This document shows positions 25,030 through 32,813 of a stretch of DNA of 64,000 bases, one piece after another. Origin of the DNA: Demequina mangrovi (GTDB lineage: Bacteria > Actinomycetota > Actinomycetes > Actinomycetales > Demequinaceae); NCBI RefSeq assembly GCF_000759715.1, contig NZ_BBLU01000008.1, forward strand, positions 1 through 64,000, written 5' to 3'. The position numbers were made by a program, and so were the translations under genes. The notes beneath the pieces were generated by a model. It made no database searches and was not told the DNA's origin. It saw only the letters and a program-made list of their open reading frames with translations. How positions within the stretch are numbered: the stretch's first letter is position 1; the number at the start of each line of letters is the position of its first letter.

Positions 25030-27747
25030 TCAGGCCTTCTTCGCAGCGGCCTTCTTGGCGGGAGCCTTCTTCGCCTCGGCGACGATGGCCTCGGCCTTGC
25101 GGTTGGCCTTCACCTCGTCCCAGGTGATGCCGTAGTACGCGGCCTCCATCATCACCTTCATGTCCTCGAGGATCGGAAGGCGCGGGTTGGCCGGCGCGCA
25201 CTGGTCGGCGTAGGCGTTCATCGCGAGGGTGTCGAGCGAGGCCATGAACTCCGCCTCGTCGACGCCGAGCTCCTTGAACGACTTCTCGACGCCGCACGCG
25301 GTGCGCAGGTCCTCGACGGCCTTCGCGTAGGACTCGACGCCCTCCTCGGGGGTCGAGGCCGGGAGACCGAGGTGCTTCGCGATCTCCTGGTAGCGCTCCG
25401 GCGCGACGTAGGACTCGGCCTTGGGCCACGACGCGGGCTTGGTCGGAACCTTGCCGTTGTAGCGGATCACGTGGGGCAGGTACACCGAGTTGGTGCGGCC
25501 GTGCGCGATGTGGAAGGTCGAGCCGGTCACGTGCGACATGGCGTGGACCAGGCCCAGGAAGGCGTTGGCGAAGGCCATGCCGGCGATGGTCGCGGCGTTG
25601 TGCATCTTCTCGCGGGCCTTGACCGCCTGGCCGCCCTCCTGCACCGACTGGGGCAGGTACTCGAAGACCATCTTGATGGCCTGGAGGCACAGGCCGTCGG
25701 TGTAGTCGTTCGCGTAGACCGAGACGAAGGCCTCGGTGGCGTGGGTCAGGGCGTCGAGACCGGAGTCCGCGGCGACGCGCGCCGGGAGGTTCGCGGTGAG
25801 GACCGGGTCCACGATCGCGACGGTCGGCGTGAGCGCGTAGTCGGCGAGCGGGTACTTGCGGCCGGTCTCCGGGTCGGAGATCACGGCGAAGGGCGTCACC
25901 TCGGAGCCGGTGCCCGACGTGGTCGGGATGCAGACCAGCTTGGCGAGCTCGCCCAGCTTCGGGAACTGGAAGGCGCGCTTGCGGACGTCGAAGAACTTCT
26001 CCTTGAGGTCCGCGAAGTCGATCTGCGGGTGCTCGTAGAGCAGCCACATGACCTTCGCGGCGTCCATCGGCGAGCCGCCGCCGACCGCGATGATGGTGTC
26101 CGGCTTGAAGGCGCGGAGGGTCTCGGCGCCCTTGCGGACGGTCGCGACGCTCGGCTCGGGCTCGACGTTGTCGATGATCTGCACGGAGACCGGGTTCTCG
26201 CGACGGTTGAGGACGTCGAGGACCTTGTCGACGATGCCGATGCGGGTCATGGTCGCGTCGGTGACGATGGTGACGCGGTTGACGCCGTTCATGTCGTGCA
26301 GGTACTGGATCGCGTTCGGCTCGAAGTACGTCTTCGCCGGAACCTTGAACCACTGCATGTTGTTGTTCCTCCGGCCGATGCGCTTGACGTTGATCAGGTT
26401 CACCGCGGTGACGTTGTTCGACACCGAGTTGTGGCCGTAGGAGCCGCAGCCGAGGGTGAGCGAGGGCATGAAGGCGTTGTAGATGTCGCCGATGCCGCCG
26501 TGTGACGAGGGCGAGTTCACGATGATGCGGATCGCCTTGCAGCGCTTGCCGAAGTCCTTGATCAGGGCGTCGTCGGTCGCGTGGATCGCGGCCGAGTGGC
26601 CGAGGCCGTGGAACTCGACCATGCGCTCGGCGTAGTCCAGGCCCTGCTCGGTCGACTCGGCGCGGAGGACCGCGAGCACCGGGCACAGCTTCTCGCGGGT
26701 GAGGGGCTCGCTCTCGCCGACGGTCGAGACCTCGGCGAGGATGATCGAGGTCTCGTCCGGCACGGAGAAGCCGGCCTGCTCGGCGATCCACTGCGGCGAC
26801 TTGCCCACCACGTTCGGGTTGAGCTTCGCACCGGCGCAGTTCTGGCCGTCCGCGGTGACGCCGAAGATGAACTCCTCGAGCATCTTCTTCTCGGCCGGGG
26901 TGACCTTGTAGGCGTGGAGGCGGTCGAACAGCGACATCGCCTTGTCGTAGATCTCGGCGTCGAGGATGACGGCCTGCTCCGAGGCGCACACCATGCCGTT
27001 GTCGAAGGCCTTCGAGATCACGAGGTCGTTGATCGAGCGCTCGAGCACCGCCGACTTGTGCACGTAGGCGGGGACGTTGCCCGCGCCGACGCCGAGGGCC
27101 GGCTTGCCGCACGAGTACGCGGCCTTGACCATCGCGTTGCCGCCGGTCGCGAGGATCAGCGCGACGCCGTCGTGGTTCATGAGCAGGTTGGTCGCCTCGA
27201 GCGAGGGGGTCTCGACCCACTGGATGCAGTTCTCGGGCGCGCCGGCCTTGATGGCGGCGTCGCGCACGATCTTGGCGGCGGCGACCGACGACTGCTGCGC
27301 GCTCGGGTGGAACGCGAAGATGATCGGGTTGCGGGTCTTCAGCGCGATGAGCGACTTGAAGATCGCGGTCGAGGTGGGGTTGGTGACCGGGGTCACGCCG
27401 GCGACGACGCCGACGGGCTCCGCGATCTCGGTGATGCCCTTGATCGGGTCCTCGTTGATGATGCCCACGGTCTTCATCGGGCCCATCGAGTGGGTCACGT
27501 GCTCGCACGCGAAGATGTTCTTGACGGCCTTGTCCTCGAACACGCCGCGGCCGGTCTCCTGGACCGCGAGGACGGCGAGCTCGCCGTGCTGGTTGAGGGC
27601 GGCCACGGAGGCCTTCTTGACGAGGAGGTTGACGTCGTCCTGCGTGAACACGCTGTACGCGTCGAGCGCCTCCTGAGCGTTGGCGACGAGCTTGTCGATG
27701 GCGGTCGCGACGTCGGTGGTCGCGCTCTCCGAGACGGTGGTAGTCAT
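25030..27747 (-). CDS. adhE: Bifunctional acetaldehyde/alcohol dehydrogenase AdhE
   Basis: A 905-residue two-domain fermentation enzyme that reduces acetyl-CoA to acetaldehyde and then to ethanol, regenerating NAD+. The N-terminal CoA-acylating aldehyde dehydrogenase has catalytic Cys254 (G-M-V-C-A-S-E-Q). After a linker near residue 455 comes the iron-type alcohol dehydrogenase with G-G-G-S-P-M-D and the iron ligands in H-A-M-S-H and F-H-I-A-H-G. The last 15 residues are an added Lys/Ala tail (A-K-K-A units). The ATG at 27747 follows AGGAG. Upstream are a GGGACC element and a CsoR-type operator. Confidence 0.96.
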   Translation of the reverse strand: MTTTVSESATTDVATAIDKLVANAQEALDAYSVFTQDDVNLLVKKASVAALNQHGELAVLAVQETGRGVFEDKAVKNIFACEHVTHSMGPMKTVGIINEDPIKGITEIAEPVGVVAGVTPVTNPTSTAIFKSLIALKTRNPIIFAFHPSAQQSSVAAAKIVRDAAIKAGAPENCIQWVETPSLEATNLLMNHDGVALILATGGNAMVKAAYSCGKPALGVGAGNVPAYVHKSAVLERSINDLVISKAFDNGMVCASEQAVILDAEIYDKAMSLFDRLHAYKVTPAEKKMLEEFIFGVTADGQNCAGAKLNPNVVGKSPQWIAEQAGFSVPDETSIILAEVSTVGESEPLTREKLCPVLAVLRAESTEQGLDYAERMVEFHGLGHSAAIHATDDALIKDFGKRCKAIRIIVNSPSSHGGIGDIYNAFMPSLTLGCGSYGHNSVSNNVTAVNLINVKRIGRRNNNMQWFKVPAKTYFEPNAIQYLHDMNGVNRVTIVTDATMTRIGIVDKVLDVLNRRENPVSVQIIDNVEPEPSVATVRKGAETLRAFKPDTIIAVGGGSPMDAAKVMWLLYEHPQIDFADLKEKFFDVRKRAFQFPKLGELAKLVCIPTTSGTGSEVTPFAVISDPETGRKYPLADYALTPTVAIVDPVLTANLPARVAADSGLDALTHATEAFVSVYANDYTDGLCLQAIKMVFEYLPQSVQEGGQAVKAREKMHNAATIAGMAFANAFLGLVHAMSHVTGSTFHIAHGRTNSVYLPHVIRYNGKVPTKPASWPKAESYVAPERYQEIAKHLGLPASTPEEGVESYAKAVEDLRTACGVEKSFKELGVDEAEFMASLDTLAMNAYADQCAPANPRLPILEDMKVMMEAAYYGITWDEVKANRKAEAIVAEAKKAPAKKAAAKKA

Positions 27748-27844
27748 CTTTGTCTGGCTCCTAGTGACGGGTGCCGGCCCCCTCCGGGCCTCGATCCCCA
27801 TGACCATCACGCTAGGTGCCGCCTCGGCGCGTTGCTCGGGGCAG

Positions 27845-27866
27845 AGGTCCCGGGGACCATAGGCCC
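27845..27866. promoter_or_regulatory. GGGACC-type element upstream of adhE
   Basis: AGGTCCC-G-GGGACC overlaps GGGACCATAGGCCC, which matches the DosR/DevR core GGGACTWWAGTCCC at 12 of 14 positions. It is 98-119 bases before adhE. Confidence 0.4.
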
Positions 27867-27881
27867 ACTACCAGGCATTTT

Positions 27882-27897
27882 ATACCCTGCGGGGTAT
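27882..27897. promoter_or_regulatory. CsoR/CstR-type operator between adhE and the TDT transporter
   Basis: ATACCCT-GC-GGGGTAT differs by one base from a perfect ATACCCC/GGGGTAT palindrome and has the same 16-bp spacing as the sites at trxA and the rhodanese gene. Leftward it extends into TATAAA, a strong -10 for adhE; rightward into TATCCC, so either or both genes may be controlled. Confidence 0.65.
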
Positions 27898-28066
27898 CCC
27901 GAACAGGTATTTCAGGCGCGCCGAGAACGGCCGATGCAGCGTCGCACCGGCCCGCGAAACGGTGCGGATCGGTGCTGACACGGCGGCGTGGGATGGACCT
28001 GCATGCGTCGAGTGCCAGACTGGGCGCATGCACCCCGGGGCATCCCGACGCGCACGAGGAGGATCC

Positions 28067-29062
28067 ATGACCGCCGGCACCCCCGCATCGTCCGCCACCA
28101 CCGACGCGGACCGCAGCCTCGCCCATCTCCCCGTGGGCGTCTTCGCGATCGCGATGGGCGCGGGCGGCACGTCGGCCGCGTGGTACCGGTTCGAGGAGGC
28201 CTTCGGCCTCTCGCTGCCGGTCAACGACATCCTCGCGGGGCTCGGTCTCGTCATCGTGGCCGCAGCGACGATCGCCTACGGGCTCAAGGCGGTGCGCCAT
28301 CCGCGCGCGACGGTCGCGGAGTGGTCGCACCCGGTCAAGGCGGCGTTCGTGGCGACCCTCCCGGTCGCTCTCATGGTGCTGTCGACGGCCTTCCTGCCGA
28401 TCTCCGAGGGCGTCTCGGCGGTGCTGTGGTGGCCGGGCGCCGTCATCCAGTTCCTGGTGACCGTGCTCATCATGCGGACCTGGATCGCGGACGCACGGAT
28501 CCAGCCGGTCCACGTGCATCCGGCATGGTTCATCCCGATCGTGGGCAACCTGGTCGCGCCGCTCGCGGGCGTCGCGCACGCGCCGGCGGAGATCTGCTGG
28601 TACTTCTTCGGCGTCGGCGCCGTCTTCTGGCTCGGGCTGCTGCCCGTGGTGCTCGGACGCCTGTTCCTCGAGGGCATCATGCCGTGGCGCCTCGCGCCGA
28701 CGCTCGCGATCCTCGCCGCCCCGCCCGCGGTCGCCTCGCTGTCCTGGGTGCGCCTGGGCGGCGCGTGGACGGACCCCATCGCGATGATGCTGCTCGGCGT
28801 CGTGGTCTTCCAGCTCGCGCTGCTGGCCTCGCAGGCGAACTTCCTGCTCAAGGTGCCCTTCGCGGTGAGCGCGTGGGCCTACACGTTCCCGCTCGCCGCC
28901 TCGGCCTCAGCGCTGCTCGGCGCGTACGAGGCGGGCGCGACGGCCTTCGCGGCCTGGATCGGCGTCGCCACGCTCGCTGTGGTCTCCGCCATCGCGATCG
29001 GTCTCGGCTGGCGCACCGTGGTCGCGATCGCACGCGGCGAGCTGCTCACCGCCGAGGGCTGA
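28067..29062 (+). CDS. TDT/SLAC1-family anion transporter (TehA-like)
   Basis: A 331-residue membrane protein with about ten hydrophobic segments and the family opening L-P-V-G-V-F-A-I-A-M-G-A-G-G followed by W-Y-R-F-E. Relatives include TehA, C4-dicarboxylate carriers and sulfite exporters (Ssu1). The nearby CsoR/CstR-type operator and the rhodanese gene downstream favour export of sulfite or another small anion, but this is inference. GAGGAGGATCC precedes the ATG at 28067. Confidence 0.82.
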   Translation: MTAGTPASSATTDADRSLAHLPVGVFAIAMGAGGTSAAWYRFEEAFGLSLPVNDILAGLGLVIVAAATIAYGLKAVRHPRATVAEWSHPVKAAFVATLPVALMVLSTAFLPISEGVSAVLWWPGAVIQFLVTVLIMRTWIADARIQPVHVHPAWFIPIVGNLVAPLAGVAHAPAEICWYFFGVGAVFWLGLLPVVLGRLFLEGIMPWRLAPTLAILAAPPAVASLSWVRLGGAWTDPIAMMLLGVVVFQLALLASQANFLLKVPFAVSAWAYTFPLAASASALLGAYEAGATAFAAWIGVATLAVVSAIAIGLGWRTVVAIARGELLTAEG

Positions 29063-29200
29063 CCGGGCGGGACAGTCACCACGCTTCTTCGCGCGCGGCT
29101 GCATCGTGCGGGACCGTCATCTGCGCTGCGCCCGGCGCGGGTCAGATGAGCGTCCCGCCCGACGCACGGGCGGCGACAGAAGCATGGTGAGCGTCCCGGT

Positions 29201-29272
29201 CACGACGGTCACGACGGTCACGACGGTCACGACGGTCACGACGGTCACGACGGTCACGACGGTCACGACGGT
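29201..29272. repeat. Eight perfect tandem copies of a 9-bp unit (CACGACGGT)
   Basis: CACGACGGT is repeated eight times without interruption between the convergent transporter and rhodanese genes. The flanking copies decay (CCCGGT before, CACGGCGA after). It can encode V-T-T rightward, but no gene signals surround it. Confidence 0.95.
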
Positions 29273-29307
29273 CACGGCGAGGCCGCCGGCCGCGGTGACC
29301 GCAGGGG

Positions 29308-29343
29308 CTGCCGGCCACCCCGAGTCGCCAAGGCGGCCGGCAG
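29308..29343. terminator. Terminator-like hairpin between convergent genes
   Basis: CTGCCGGCC pairs with GGCCGGCAG across an 18-base loop, a few bases beyond the rhodanese stop codon. Confidence 0.5.
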
Positions 29344-29350
29344 GAACGGG

Positions 29351-29770
29351 TCAGCCGGTGACGACCTCGCCGCCCCAGGCGCCGATGCCGCCCTCGAGGC
29401 CCACGGTGCCCTCGACGCCGTCGGCCGCCATCTGGTCGATCGCGGCGCGCGAGCGGTTGCCCGAGCGGCAGTAGACCGCGTAGTCGCCCTCGGGGTCGAG
29501 GGTCGCGACCTCCGAGTCGAAGGCCGAGCCGGAGACGTCGATGTTGACGGCGTCGGGCAGGTGGCCCTGCGCGAACTCCTCGGGCGTGCGGACGTCGATC
29601 ACCACGACGCCGTCGGTCGCGACGGCCTCGGCGAAGCGGTCGGCGGAGACGTGCGAGCCGTCGAAGGCGACGGGGCCGGACTCCTCGGCGGCGCCGGTCG
29701 AGCAGGCGGCGAGGGTCGAGGCGAGGACGATGGCGGTGGCGGCGATCGCGCCGCGTCGGATGCTGATCAT
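29351..29770 (-). CDS. Rhodanese-domain lipoprotein
   Basis: A 139-residue exported protein: signal peptide with lipobox L-A-A-C (Cys near residue 21), then a single rhodanese domain with active-site loop C-R-S-G-N-R-S. It would act on the outer face of the membrane as a thiosulfate or persulfide sulfurtransferase. The ATG at 29770 lies 10 bases from a CsoR/CstR-type palindrome, leaving room for a -10 (TATGCT) but not a ribosome site, so the message is probably leaderless. It is plausibly co-regulated with trxA. Confidence 0.88.
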   Translation of the reverse strand: MISIRRGAIAATAIVLASTLAACSTGAAEESGPVAFDGSHVSADRFAEAVATDGVVVIDVRTPEEFAQGHLPDAVNIDVSGSAFDSEVATLDPEGDYAVYCRSGNRSRAAIDQMAADGVEGTVGLEGGIGAWGGEVVTG

Positions 29771-29780
29771 GCGCGACAGC

Positions 29781-29796
29781 ATACCCCAGGGGGTAT
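29781..29796. promoter_or_regulatory. CsoR/CstR-type operator at the rhodanese promoter
   Basis: ATACCCC-AG-GGGGTAT has perfect 7-bp arms and the same layout as at trxA. Read leftward, the arm overlaps TATGCT, the likely -10. Rhodanese genes are classical targets of the persulfide sensor CstR. Confidence 0.75.
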
Positions 29797-29938
29797 ATGT
29801 CTCGACAGCCCCGCGCCCCGCCGCTGCATGAGTGCCGGGAACACCACGATCCTGGCATCCATGCAGCACCGGGAGTCCGTACATGACGAAGCCCGGCGGC
29901 CGCCCTGGAGAGAGTGGGGGCAGCCGCCGGGCCACGGG

Positions 29939-31303
29939 TCAGGCGATGCGGATGAGCTTCTTGTTGACGAACTCGTCCGCGGCGAGCAGGCCCATCTCGC
30001 GCGAGGTGCCGGAGCGCTTCACGCCGCCGAAGGGCAGCTCGGGGCTGTCCGCGAGCACGCAGTTGACGTAGACCATGCCGGCCTCGATCGCATTCGCGAT
30101 GCGCTCAGCCTGCTCGGGGTCGGTCGTGTAGACGTACGAGCCCAGGCCGAAGGCGGTGTCGTTCGCGAGCGCGATCGCCTCCTCCTCGGAGGTCACCTTG
30201 TACACGGCGGCCGCGGGCCCGAAGAGCTCCTCGCGGTACACGTCCATGTCCTTGGTGACACCCGTGAGGACGGTCGGCTCGTAGAACGCGCCGTCGCGCG
30301 TGCCGCCGGCCACGAGCGTCGCGCCCTGCTCGACCGCCTTGGACACCTGCGCGTCGAGGCGCTCCGCCGCCGCGAGCGACGAGAGCGGGCCGATGACGCT
30401 CTCCTCCGCGAACGGATCGCCCGCGGTGCAGGCCACCATCGCGGCGGTGAACTTCTCGAGGAACTCGTCGTAGAGCGAGTCGATGATGATGAAGCGCTTG
30501 GGCGCGTTGCAGGACTGACCCGAGTTGTCCATGCGGGCCTCGACCGCGCCCTCGACCACGGCGTCCAGGTCATCGGTCGACAGCACGATGAACGGGTCCG
30601 AGCCTCCCAGCTCGAGCGCGACCTTCTTGAGGTGCTGACCCGCGAGCGACGCGACGGCGGAGCCGGCGCGCTCCGAACCCGTGACCGAGACGCCCGCGAT
30701 GCGCGGGTCGGCGATCATCGTCGCCGCTTGCTCGTTCGAGGCGTAGACGTTGACGTAGACGCCCTCGGGGAAGCCCGCGTCGCGGTAGATCGCCTCGATC
30801 GCCGCGGCCGACTCGGGGCACTGCGGCGCGTGCTTGAGCACGATCGCGTTGCCCACCACGATGTTCGGCGCCGCGAAGCGTGCGACCTGGTAGTAGGGGA
30901 AGTTCCACGGCATGATGCCGAGCAGCGCGCCGAGCGGGCTGCGGCGGATCACCGCGGTGCCCTCGCCCAGGATGTCGATCGGGGTGTCGCCCGTGACCTT
31001 CTCGGCGTTGTCCGCGTAGTACTCGGTGATGTCGGCGGCGAAGTCAACCTCGCCCAGCGCGTGCGAGAGCGGCTTGCCCATCTCGCGCACGATGATCGCG
31101 GCGAGCTCCTCGCGGCGCTCACGGTGCAGCTCGGCGACGCGGCGCACCAGCGCGGCACGCTCCTCAACCGTGGACGAGCGCAACCACCCCCGGTACGCGC
31201 CGTCGGCCGCGGCGAGCGCGGTCTCGACGTCCGCCTCGGACATCGTCGGGTAGTCGGCCAGGCGCTCGCCGGTGGCCGGGTTCACTACTGCGTAGCCGGA
31301 CAT
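29939..31303 (-). CDS. NAD(P)-dependent succinate-semialdehyde dehydrogenase (Sad/YneI type)
   Basis: A 454-residue aldehyde dehydrogenase of the short Sad/YneI subfamily, which oxidises succinic semialdehyde to succinate. The M-P-W-N-F-P-Y oxyanion motif is near residue 132, catalytic glutamate in E-L-G-G-S-D-P-F and nucleophilic Cys in G-Q-S-C-N-A-P. It follows gabD and gabT on the same strand with a 43-base gap, so GABA breakdown is the likely context. A close paralogue lies at 43984-45351. Confidence 0.88.
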   Translation of the reverse strand: MSGYAVVNPATGERLADYPTMSEADVETALAAADGAYRGWLRSSTVEERAALVRRVAELHRERREELAAIIVREMGKPLSHALGEVDFAADITEYYADNAEKVTGDTPIDILGEGTAVIRRSPLGALLGIMPWNFPYYQVARFAAPNIVVGNAIVLKHAPQCPESAAAIEAIYRDAGFPEGVYVNVYASNEQAATMIADPRIAGVSVTGSERAGSAVASLAGQHLKKVALELGGSDPFIVLSTDDLDAVVEGAVEARMDNSGQSCNAPKRFIIIDSLYDEFLEKFTAAMVACTAGDPFAEESVIGPLSSLAAAERLDAQVSKAVEQGATLVAGGTRDGAFYEPTVLTGVTKDMDVYREELFGPAAAVYKVTSEEEAIALANDTAFGLGSYVYTTDPEQAERIANAIEAGMVYVNCVLADSPELPFGGVKRSGTSREMGLLAADEFVNKKLIRIA

Positions 31304-31346
31304 GAATCTCCTTGCGTTGCGGGTGGTGGATGGACGATGCGGCGGG

Positions 31347-32813
31347 TCAGCCCGCCGGGATCAGGGTGTACTTGGTCGACAGGTACTCGTGGATGCCCTC
31401 GAGTCCGCCCTCGCGGCCGAGCCCGGACTGCTTGACCCCGCCGAAGGGCGCGGCCGCGTTCGAGACCACACCCGCGTTGAGCCCCATCATGCCGGTGTCG
31501 AGGCGGTCGATGAGGCGGTGGCCGCGGGCGAGGTCCTGCGTGAAGGCGTACGAGACCAGGCCGTACTCCGTCGCGTTCGCGAGCGCGATCGCCTCCTCCT
31601 CGGTCTCGAAGGTCGCGATCGCGAGGACCGGCCCGAAGATCTCGGTGGAGAGGATGTCCGAGCCCGGCTGGACCCCCGTGAGGACGGTCGGCTGCACGAA
31701 GGAGCCGGCGCCGTCGAGCGCCGCGCCGCCGGTGGCGACGGACGCACCCTTCGCCACCGCATCGTCCACGAGCGCGAGCGACGTCGCGACCGCGCGGTCG
31801 TCGATGAGCGGGCCGATCTGCACGCCGTCCTCGGTGCCGCGGCCCACCGTCATGGCGGCGACGCGCTCGGTCACGCGCCGCGCGAACTCGTCCGCGACGG
31901 AGGCGTGGACGATGAACCGGTTGGCGGCCGTGCACGCCTGGCCGATGTTGCGGAACTTCGCGAGCAGCGCGCCCTCGACGGCCTTGTCGAGGTCCGCGTC
32001 CTCGAAGACCAGGAACGGCGCGTTGCCGCCGAGCTCCATCGACACGCGCAGCACGCCGTCGGCGGCCTGCTTGAGCAGCGCGCGCCCCACCTCGGTCGAG
32101 CCGGTGAAGGACAGCTTGCGCAGGCGCGGGTCGGTGAGGATCGGCTCGGAGACGGCCCCCGACCGCGACGTGGTGATGACGTTGACCACGCCCGCGGGCA
32201 CGCCGGCCTCCTCGAGCACCGACGCGAGCAGCAGCGTGGTGAGCGGGGTCAGCGCCGCAGGCTTGACCACCACGGTGCAGCCGGCCGCGAGAGCCGGCGC
32301 GATCTTGCGGGTCGCCATCGCGAGCGGGAAGTTCCAGGGGGTGATGAGGTAGCAGGGACCCACGGGCCGCTGCGAGACCACCATCGTGCCGGTGCCCTCG
32401 GGGTTGGGGCCGAAGCGCCCCGTGACGCGCACGGCCTCCTCGGAGAACCAGCGCAGGAACTCGTTGCCGTACGCGACCTCGCCGCGCGCCTCGGCGAGCG
32501 GCTTGCCCATCTCGAGCGTCATGAGCAGCGCGAAGTCCTCGGCGCGCTCGCGCACCAGCTCGAAGGCCTTGCGGAGGATCTCCCCGCGCACGCGCGGAGC
32601 GGTCGCCGCCCACGCGTCCTGCGCGGCGACGGCGGCGTCGAGGGCGCGCCGCGCATCGTCCGGCGTCGCGTCGGCGATGCTCGCGAGCACCTCGCCGGTC
32701 GAGGGGTCGGTGACGTCGAGCGTCCCGCCGGACGATGCGGCGGTCCACTCCCCCGCGAGGAACAGCCCGGTAGGGACGGAGTCGAGCAGCGCCCTCTCGG
32801 CCGCGGCCGTCAT
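31347..32813 (-). CDS. gabD: Succinate-semialdehyde dehydrogenase (GabD type)
   Basis: A 488-residue aldehyde dehydrogenase. Motifs include T-P-W-N-F-P-L-A, F-T-G-S-T-E-V-G, catalytic E-L-G-G-N-A-P-F and Cys in G-Q-A-C-T-A-A-N. It matches the classical GabD subgroup and overlaps the gabT stop as ATGA, so the two are coupled: GabT makes succinic semialdehyde from GABA and this enzyme oxidises it. That a second, Sad-type enzyme follows directly suggests two cofactor preferences or aldehydes. Confidence 0.9.
   Translation of the reverse strand: MTAAAERALLDSVPTGLFLAGEWTAASSGGTLDVTDPSTGEVLASIADATPDDARRALDAAVAAQDAWAATAPRVRGEILRKAFELVRERAEDFALLMTLEMGKPLAEARGEVAYGNEFLRWFSEEAVRVTGRFGPNPEGTGTMVVSQRPVGPCYLITPWNFPLAMATRKIAPALAAGCTVVVKPAALTPLTTLLLASVLEEAGVPAGVVNVITTSRSGAVSEPILTDPRLRKLSFTGSTEVGRALLKQAADGVLRVSMELGGNAPFLVFEDADLDKAVEGALLAKFRNIGQACTAANRFIVHASVADEFARRVTERVAAMTVGRGTEDGVQIGPLIDDRAVATSLALVDDAVAKGASVATGGAALDGAGSFVQPTVLTGVQPGSDILSTEIFGPVLAIATFETEEEAIALANATEYGLVSYAFTQDLARGHRLIDRLDTGMMGLNAGVVSNAAAPFGGVKQSGLGREGGLEGIHEYLSTKYTLIPAG

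Larger units (their letters stand above)
27748..28066. other. Divergent adhE / TDT-transporter control region (319 bp, no gene)
   Basis: This non-coding region is less G+C-rich than its flanks around 27870-27915. It holds a GGTCCC/GGGACC element (27845-27866), the operator (27882-27897) and TATAAA reading leftward toward adhE. A GAGGAGGATCC ribosome site precedes the transporter start. No small ORF with credible features was seen. Confidence 0.6.

Noticed and set aside
29201-29272. CRISPR array
   Set aside because: The units are 9 bp and directly adjacent, with no unique spacers, and there are no cas genes.
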